64,000 bases of DNA. Origin: Lactifluus volemus (lineage: Eukaryota > Basidiomycota > Agaricomycetes > Russulales > Russulaceae). The translations under genes and the position numbers were made by a program. This document shows positions 58,701 through 64,000 of the stretch, in pieces (the first letter of the stretch is position 1; each line of letters begins with the position of its first letter). The stretch spans positions 40,056 through 104,055 of the forward strand of contig WTXI01000130.1 of the NCBI GenBank assembly GCA_022376515.1. Direction: 5' to 3'. Below the pieces are notes generated by a model, which saw nothing but the letters and a program-made list of their open reading frames with translations, was not told where the DNA came from and made no database searches.

Positions 58701-59192
58701 CCGGATCTGATCTTGATCTGGGAATGGAGTGACGTCCTTATGTGTATTATCATTCCGTTGGCGACAGTCCATGACTGTGCGTAGACCGCCAGATTTCTTC
58801 AAGATGCACAGCAATGGTGCTGCCTGTGGTACCGCTTTAGGGGTCCACCAGCCGTTATCAATGTAATGGCGAAGCTTCTCCATCAGCTTAGGTCGCATCG
58901 CCTCAGCACATCTCGGTAGTCGATAGGAATAGTGCTTATTCTCATCAATCAAAGGTATTTTGTGATTGATCTCTCGTAATGGTGGTAGTCCGGGCGGGGA
59001 ACCATTCATAATGTCTGCATATTTCGCGAACCAGCGTTCGCGACAACTCTCTAGATCGATCTTATCTGTAATAGTGTTATTTATAGTGTCCATTGATTGG
59101 ACGCGAATCTCCTTCCGCCCCTCGCTCGGAAGTGATGATCGTATGCCCAGATCGCGGTGTATTAGCGGAGGTTTCGCAGATCCGGCCGATAG
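55785..59192 (-). CDS. pol: Gypsy Pol with chromodomain (right copy)
   Basis: Open from directly after the gag TGA; first ATG at 59093, 1102 residues. Same domains as the left copy: YLDD reverse transcriptase, RNase H, HHCC and DDE integrase, C-terminal chromodomain. I noticed one residue difference from the left copy (Gln for Arg in the segment LKA-RIHNR). No stops or frameshifts. Confidence 0.95.
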   Translation of the reverse strand, partial: LSAGSAKPPLIHRDLGIRSSLPSEGRKEIRVQSMDTINNTITDKIDLESCRERWFAKYADIMNGSPPGLPPLREINHKIPLIDENKHYSYRLPRCAEAMRPKLMEKLRHYIDNGWWTPKAVPQAAPLLCILKKSGGLRTVMDCRQRNDNTHKDVTPFPDQDQIRMDVARARYRSKIDLSNAYEQVRVDPADVHKTAFSTVFGTFESNVMQQGDCNAPATFLRLMTAIFRDVIGIYVYAYLDDLFIFSDTLEDHEAHLDHVFRTLRKHRLYLERDKCDLYSSDMDCLGHRIDDRGVHADADKMAKVREWRTPRNHKDVQRFLGLVQYLAHFMPDVTAYTSSLSAICRNGQPFYWKPLHEACFENIKAIACRSPILKPINPLSVDPIWVICDASMSGIGAMYGQGETWQTCRPAGFMSKKFTSAQMNYRVFEMETIAILEALLKWEDKLLGRKLQIVTDHKALEFFKTQRRLNSRQARWMEFLARFDFDIVYIKGESNLVADALSRYYESDLWDEQQSAAQYVNADSRLDPEGEDLPWDRFEENRAMSTQSEDVLTAGRPKRQRRTPKRPDEDVSFAPKRKIVEAIEPRQSEAAELAAHKEPDPLPQMTDLPPGDSQDDPRVIDSLDHHSDLRPHVEGDKIFMKDVRRGYQKDSLFSKILAKIKHYKSFTIIDNLLYTHNLAGDRVLCIPAVVRDKRRLTEIVITQAHQVLGHLGPQKTSEYIRRYYWWPRIGQDVELYCKTCPVCQTTKDRTQKVPGLLHSLPIPVRPWDSIAMDFVGPFPDSGGYNYLWVVICRLTSMVHLVPIRTTIKASELAWIYVREIVRLHGLPQSIVSDRDSKFTSRFWRETHKLLGTKLLMSTSFHPQTDGASERAIRSISQILRALVSPDQRDWSEKVPMTEFAINSAVSSSSGFAPFELNSGYIPSINPGARPEPSAVPGVKHFVNKALQNLADAHDAIIESRARQTHYANTRRKQDDQFEAGDLVYVSTADLSLPKGRARKLMPKYIGPFKVIDARPEVSTYSVDLPTTLKAQRIHNRFHRSRLRAHIANDDALFPHREAHPFYDFGTPNDQEWLVDAILAHNWDRNKLSFQVCWNLGDTTWEPYKECKDLQALDDYLELMGVVDPLDLPRHASKA

Positions 59193-61913
59193 TCAATGAT
59201 CAGTGCGCGAGATCGTTGCTCCGCTAGATGCGGGGGGTCGTGCTCGCGCAGATCGCTTTCGGGAGATCATCAGATCTTCCTGTCCCGCCGATAAGGTGGG
59301 GACTACCTGTCCATGATAGGATAATGTGTTTTGGCCGAAATCCATTACTAATTCATGTCTTCGCATGAATGGAGTGCCAATGATCATATCATAGCGATCA
59401 ATATTGACGACGTCTAGATAGGCGTCATCATCTTTGATTGGGCCAAGCGTGAGCGAAGCTTTCGCTCCGAAATTAATAACAGACCTACTCCCGACCGTGC
59501 CTAGTTGTAGCGCGATCGGGTTCTCCAACTGAGTAACGTTCAATTTGGCTACGCGAGCGAAATCATGTGTAACAGATACTGTGGTGCTTCCTGAGTCTAG
59601 CAGGGCATAGGCTTCGAGGCCATTCACTTTAATCAGGGCAGCCATACACCTGCGATCATTCTTAGAGCTGCGAGGTCGTTCACCGATCGCATAAGTTCTG
59701 CGCTGGGCCGATCTGAACTCCCGATCGTTAGGCTGATCGACATCGCGTGCAGCTGCAATGCGAACGATGGTGATCTCATCGTTATTGCCATTCTGAATGA
59801 ATTCATACGTAGGTACTGCTTGATTATTTATCTCATTACGGGCATCTATGATCCCGTTGATCTGTGGCCCTTGGACCGTTCCGACGTGCTTAGGCACGGG
59901 CCCGATCGAGCCGTTGCTTCTGATCTCGCTTAGATCGTCTTCTTCCGAAGTAGCTTCGGTTCGCATCTGAATGTCCCCATCATCGTGGGGTAGAGCACTT
60001 ATCAGTGCAATGAGTGAACGTAGATCTCGATTATCAGTGGGATTAGCTGTGTGCTGGACGATCTCCGAAGCCTTCAGTCGATTCTCCAGCTCTGTGCAAT
60101 ATCGAGCGATCTGTCTGCACTGCGATTGCAGCAGATCAAACTCTGTATATCTAAGATCGAGATCGAAACGTTCTAGATCGAGGGCCTCCTCGAGGTCCTT
60201 GCGTTTTGCGATAGCACGACTGGTAGATAGACGTAGCGCTTCCACTTCTACTGTGAGGCGATGAATCTTCTCTTCTAATGCATGATTTAAAGCACTGAGT
60301 GCAGTAATGGGGTGCCCCCGGCTTTCCGTGAATGCCATGGTCCATCCGAGGGACACTAGATCCCTCTCGAACTTATCTCGAGATTTCCAGGCGATCGAGT
60401 TATCGCCCTCGAGTGCTTTCATGATCACGGCGTGCTCCTTGAAGGTGGCGCACACATTGCACCCGCGAATGTGTGTAACGCTGAATTGCGGAGTGAATTC
60501 AAGTGCATCATGAGGCACCCATGGCGCACGCTCATAGCGCACGCGGATCTCGTTGCGCCGGGGCTCCCAATCCGCATCCTCTAGCTGAGGCGGAGGAGCT
60601 TCGGAGTGATCTCCGTCCTCGTGCATTGCCCGGAGGTACTCGGTTTCAAGATCGTCATCTTCCGATGGCATTGCATATCCATCGTACTCGTCATAGGTTG
60701 TCTGATCTTCATCATATTGTGAGCCATCAGGGACGTCGGTATTGTCATCCGGGTCCGATCGCTCTTCTTGTTCATCGCTGCCCCCTGGATCGAGATCAGC
60801 ATTGTCTAATTCCTCAGATCCTTCTGAGGGTTTATCAGGCTCGGGTAGATCGCTCTCCGATCTATCATCGATCACTTGTGCAGCGAACATCTGGCGCTGC
60901 GCCGGTTTCTTGTATTGAGGGCATTTTGGATTAGTGGCTATATGTCCGGGTTGGCCACACTTATAACATGTTAGTTTTGAAGTGTCGCCCTTCCCTGATT
61001 GATGGGTAGATGTCTGTACTGGCTTAGATCCAGCTTGTTGTGTCTGCGGCCTTATCTTGCCGCCAGATCTGTTAAGTGGCTTTCTGGCCGACTGATTGCG
61101 ATCGCGAGAATCCCTGCTATCTCGTGTAGATCTGTGGGGGGTTCCTGCAATACCAGACACTCCCGGTGCACTCTGTCCATCTGGCTTTCGCCTAGATCTG
61201 ATCAGGTGGAATGTTGTCTCGATGTACCGAGCTCTTTCCACTATCGCGCCAATAGATCCAGTTTCTGCTGTTATGCCTTCGTGGAGTGCAAGATGATCTC
61301 GGATCTCTGCTGGTAATCCATTGATCAGGCGTCGCTTGAATGAATATTCATCTGGCATCTGTGCAAGACGTCCTGCCCACATCAGCAGATCGCGATAGAA
61401 GGCTGACACGCCTTCTTCTTGTGTATATTTGATCTGAGCATATCTGCGCATCGCCTGAAGGGCAGTAGCAGTAGTTATGAATGATCTGAATAATCCGACG
61501 ATCACTGATTCAAATGTCCAATCGCGGATCAGTCGCGTTGGACGCTCTACTTCGTGGATAAACCAACGTTCTGCTTTACCCTTAAGGCAAGATCCTGTAA
61601 CTAATACGCGATCCCCATCCCTATCATCCGCGGTGAGGCGGCTGATCTTAAAGTAGCGCAGTAAACCCTGCAACCAGTTGTCTAGTGTGTCAAAGTTATC
61701 TTCGCCTGAGTAAGCCTCTGGCATCTTTGCTCGAAGCCCCTTGATCTCCGGTAGATCTGGGGGTATTCCCACTAGGGATTCCCGAACGTGTCGGATTAAA
61801 CTGGCCACCATATTGGCTTCATGATCTACATGCGGGCGTCCCGGCGCCATCGCGGCTGGTACCGGGGGCATGTGAGGGGCCACAGGTGCAAACGCTGGCG
61901 GCACCGGAGGCAT
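59193..61913 (-). CDS. gag: Gag-protease polyprotein (right copy)
   Basis: 906 codons. Contains a Pro-rich start, the retrotransposon capsid domain (about residues 60-230, with WLQGLLRYF and AERWFIHEV), a CCHC zinc knuckle CYKCGQPGHIATNPKC (about 315-330), acidic linkers, a coiled coil and the aspartic protease LLDSGSTTVSV near the end. It stops at TGA (59193-59195), followed by CTA and the in-frame pol. The frame extends upstream of this ATG without a stop to about 62066, so the true N-terminus may lie further 5' (see the N-terminal ORF). Confidence 0.9.
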   Translation of the reverse strand: MPPVPPAFAPVAPHMPPVPAAMAPGRPHVDHEANMVASLIRHVRESLVGIPPDLPEIKGLRAKMPEAYSGEDNFDTLDNWLQGLLRYFKISRLTADDRDGDRVLVTGSCLKGKAERWFIHEVERPTRLIRDWTFESVIVGLFRSFITTATALQAMRRYAQIKYTQEEGVSAFYRDLLMWAGRLAQMPDEYSFKRRLINGLPAEIRDHLALHEGITAETGSIGAIVERARYIETTFHLIRSRRKPDGQSAPGVSGIAGTPHRSTRDSRDSRDRNQSARKPLNRSGGKIRPQTQQAGSKPVQTSTHQSGKGDTSKLTCYKCGQPGHIATNPKCPQYKKPAQRQMFAAQVIDDRSESDLPEPDKPSEGSEELDNADLDPGGSDEQEERSDPDDNTDVPDGSQYDEDQTTYDEYDGYAMPSEDDDLETEYLRAMHEDGDHSEAPPPQLEDADWEPRRNEIRVRYERAPWVPHDALEFTPQFSVTHIRGCNVCATFKEHAVIMKALEGDNSIAWKSRDKFERDLVSLGWTMAFTESRGHPITALSALNHALEEKIHRLTVEVEALRLSTSRAIAKRKDLEEALDLERFDLDLRYTEFDLLQSQCRQIARYCTELENRLKASEIVQHTANPTDNRDLRSLIALISALPHDDGDIQMRTEATSEEDDLSEIRSNGSIGPVPKHVGTVQGPQINGIIDARNEINNQAVPTYEFIQNGNNDEITIVRIAAARDVDQPNDREFRSAQRRTYAIGERPRSSKNDRRCMAALIKVNGLEAYALLDSGSTTVSVTHDFARVAKLNVTQLENPIALQLGTVGSRSVINFGAKASLTLGPIKDDDAYLDVVNIDRYDMIIGTPFMRRHELVMDFGQNTLSYHGQVVPTLSAGQEDLMISRKRSARARPPASSGATISRTDH

Positions 61914-62184
61914 GTGCGGCGCAGCGGGATTAATAGGTCCGTGAACCGGGGAGCTCCCGCGAAGTGGGGGGCTTGTGCTTGCGCTTGTGGTGCCCTCTGA
62001 TTTAATGCGGGAGGCAGCATGTTTACGGGCTGCGCTCCGTACTGAGCCTGATTGGCCGCGTACTGATTAGCTGCCGGATATACCGCCTGAGGCGCTATAG
62101 GTGGTCTTAGCTGTTGCTCGCGTGCCCTGTGCAGTCTCCGAGCGTAATCCGCATCCAGTGCATGCGGATCTGGAGCTGGCACGG

Positions 62185-63327
62185 CTATTGGCGTGGCAGT
62201 CGCGGTGGATCTGCTCTTTCTGGGGTCGGCGTGTGTACGCGCTCTGATATCTGGTGCCTGTCCTCGTCCTGAGGGTCGTCTGGATTGTACTGGTCTCTTT
62301 CTGATCTTGCCCAGGGAGGGGGGCCACCCCTTCCTCGGGCAGGTCGGTGCTTTACTTTAGCTCTAGATCTTCTGATATCAGCTTCGCACTGTTCCCAGAT
62401 CTGATCGCTTCGCTGGTGCGCCCGATCTAAGCGCATCGCCTCCTCGTCCGGGGGCATTTCACTGAGATCTGTCTCCTCTAACTTGATTGCGGGTGTCTGA
62501 GAAGCGAATCGCGCCTGGGCACTTTGTCGCCTGCTGTAATCTGCGGTTTCCTCGTCGGATCCGCGATCTCTGTAGATCTCTTGGACCGCTGATGTTCGCG
62601 GTGAGATCGGATGCGATTCTTCACTATCGGTCGCAAGGACAAACCGATCCAGGCTCTGTTGTGTCTCCTGAAACATTTGTTTCGAGAGATCGTACTGTTC
62701 GCAGGCTGATCTAAAGCACCGCTGGAGGTCGTCTTGCTCTTCCATCCGCGCTTCTAGCTCAAACGTAGCTTTCCTTAGGTGATTGCCCCATCTGAGCACT
62801 TCCTGACCTAGCTCTCTGAGTTCTCTGTTAGTGCGCGCCCGGGGCGATTCACTTTGATTACTTTGCGCACTACCGGATGCCCTCTGCGATGGTCCGTAGT
62901 CTGCGCGTTGCTTTCCCTTGTCCCGGCGCGGCTCGGGGGTCGGGAGTCTTTCCTCTGGCTCGCCGTAGTACGCATAAGTACTCATTGCCGCTGAGAGCGG
63001 GGTAAAACTTGCGTGTGCAGTCGCAAAGGACTGTTCTGTTTCAATCTGGGGATCATCCGGTATCTCGCGGATCTGGGGCCCCTCTGATTTCTCTGGGATG
63101 TGGGGAAAGCTCCCTTCTGCTGAAGGACTTATATTTATCTGCGGGTCTTCCGCAATTGGTGTCAACTGTGTTAACTCGGAGCGTGCGGGGGCTTCAGCCT
63201 GAACCGCAACTCTCTCCGGTTTCTTTGGGGGTTGCTCTTCACTAGGAAGTGCAGGTTTGCTCTTTTCCGTGCGGCGTGCATGGGCAGAGCGGGTGTTTTT
63301 CGCGGGGGGGTCTGTACTGGAGGACAT
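62185..63327 (-). CDS. Gag N-terminal region ORF (separate frame)
   Basis: 380 codons starting 45 bases inside the 5' LTR end (MSSSTDPPAKNTRSAHARR). Acidic, Pro/Ser-rich, with a likely coiled coil (about residues 165-225). It resembles the disordered N-terminal extension of agaricomycete Gypsy Gag proteins. It ends at TAG (62185-62187) in one frame; the sequence then looks coding in a second frame (about 62290-61950, Gln/Ala/Pro-rich) and continues in a third as the capsid ORF. So either two frameshift mutations split Gag in this copy or the family encodes a separate protein here. Confidence 0.65.
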   Translation of the reverse strand: MSSSTDPPAKNTRSAHARRTEKSKPALPSEEQPPKKPERVAVQAEAPARSELTQLTPIAEDPQINISPSAEGSFPHIPEKSEGPQIREIPDDPQIETEQSFATAHASFTPLSAAMSTYAYYGEPEERLPTPEPRRDKGKQRADYGPSQRASGSAQSNQSESPRARTNRELRELGQEVLRWGNHLRKATFELEARMEEQDDLQRCFRSACEQYDLSKQMFQETQQSLDRFVLATDSEESHPISPRTSAVQEIYRDRGSDEETADYSRRQSAQARFASQTPAIKLEETDLSEMPPDEEAMRLDRAHQRSDQIWEQCEADIRRSRAKVKHRPARGRGGPPPWARSERDQYNPDDPQDEDRHQISERVHTPTPERADPPRLPRQ

Positions 63328-63371
63328 TGTGTGTATTCCAATGAAGTCGTGTGTTCAAAGGTTCAAAAAAG

Positions 63372-64000
63372 TGTAAGACTTCCGTATGCGAGTAGTCTCG
63401 AGCGTTAGGAAGTCTGTAGTGGTTTAGATTAGATGAATAGATATGATTTGGACTTGAAAACCCCTTAAGAGCACTACACAACTGAACCAGCCAAAACTGC
63501 GATTCTTTATTGTGAATACTTCGTAAAAGGGTAAGTCTGCCTTCCATCAGGGAAGGCAGGCGACATAAATACATGTTCTACTACCCTAGATCTACAATGA
63601 TCTTAGTCCGATCTGTCGCGATCAAGAGGATCGCGACGTGTTTCACTTACTTATGAAACATCTTTGTAATCGCGCGGTTTTCACGCGCCTCAGTGATCTA
63701 GGGTACTTAATATATTTGTTGCAGGTCGCCCCATCGGGGTGCACTACTATAATCAATGTGCAGCGCTCGCAGGGTGTCGCAGCGTTGCTTAATTGCTTGT
63801 TATCTAGGCGGACCGGGCCGGCTGTGTCATTTGGCGAGACGCGACTAAGCTCTCGGATCGGACCGCCCCGTGCCGTTGGCACGACAATCTTTAAAAGCGA
63901 TATCCTTTATCGCTTTGTCATATATCAATAAGATCTTAGATCATGTTTCATATGAGGCACTCTTGTTTCAGTGTGCATAGGAATTTATATCTTAATTGTG
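63372..64000 (-). repeat. 5' LTR of right Gypsy element, partial
   Basis: 629 of 884 bases are in the window. Next to it, inside the element, the expected TGG start of a primer-binding site is absent; the sequence reads CTTTTTTGAACCTTTGAAC. Confidence 0.93.

Larger units (their letters stand above)
52658..64000 (-). mobile_element. Ty3/Gypsy chromovirus, right copy, 5' LTR cut by window edge
   Basis: Minus-strand element with 3' LTR 52658-53541, internal region 53542-63371 (9830 bp) and the first 629 bases of the 5' LTR (63372-64000). With a full LTR the element would be about 11.6 kb, large for a fungal Gypsy element. It is nearly identical to the left copy. Its LTRs differ from each other by at least two substitutions and a 2-base indel in the shared part, so insertion is recent. 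The left flank before the LTR is GCTTT; the other flank is outside the window. Confidence 0.96.

Overview
The window looks like nuclear DNA from an agaricomycete (mushroom-forming basidiomycete) fungus. The grounds are many short GT-AG introns (about 45-70 nt), a 9-exon Msp1/ATAD1-type AAA ATPase, a family of secreted type-B carboxylesterases of the kind often annotated in this group as carotenoid ester lipases, fungal STAND (NLR-like) genes with a Goodbye-type N-terminus, NACHT and ankyrin repeats, and chromodomain Ty3/Gypsy plus Ty1/Copia retrotransposons. No species is claimed. All family calls come from reading motifs, not from a database search.

Layout. 1-7671: the 3' part of a chromodomain Gypsy element on + (end of gag-protease, pol, an extra 594-codon ORF, 3' LTR). 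7672-14557 and 19028-25943: two arms of a ~6.9 kb inverted repeat, each carrying an Msp1 gene and a small single-pass membrane protein gene; the left Msp1 is frameshifted, the right one reads through. 14558-19027: the spacer, with a decayed STAND fragment, carboxylesterase 1 (CE1) and an ankyrin scrap. 26325-26540: another STAND scrap. 26738-32422: CE2 and CE3 on -. 33158-42092: a STAND gene (Goodbye-NACHT-ankyrin) split by a very young Copia element (35434-40757, target site duplication CATAT). 42536-49304: a ~3 kb tandem duplication carrying CE4 (dead) and CE5 (mostly intact), with an old Copia-type LTR scrap between. 49305-52652: gene-poor DNA with diverged internal duplications. 52658-64000: a second, near-identical Gypsy element on -, cut by the window edge inside its 5' LTR; its full length would be about 11.6 kb.

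How it fits together. This is a fast-evolving accessory locus in which secreted esterases and an NLR-like gene are repeatedly duplicated, inverted and broken, with recent retrotransposon insertions on top. The most notable points are: (1) the Gypsy family, in which gag-protease and pol are in one frame separated by a single UGA in the leaky context UGA-CUA, and which carries an unrecognised extra ORF after the chromodomain with base composition unlike gag-pol, plus an LTR packed with perfect hairpins; (2) the Copia insertion, where a one-base difference between its LTRs puts an ATG inside the 3' LTR in frame with the downstream ankyrin repeats; (3) the inverted repeat, with one live and one dead Msp1 and uneven identity between arms; (4) an 8-nt microexon kept in all five esterase genes.
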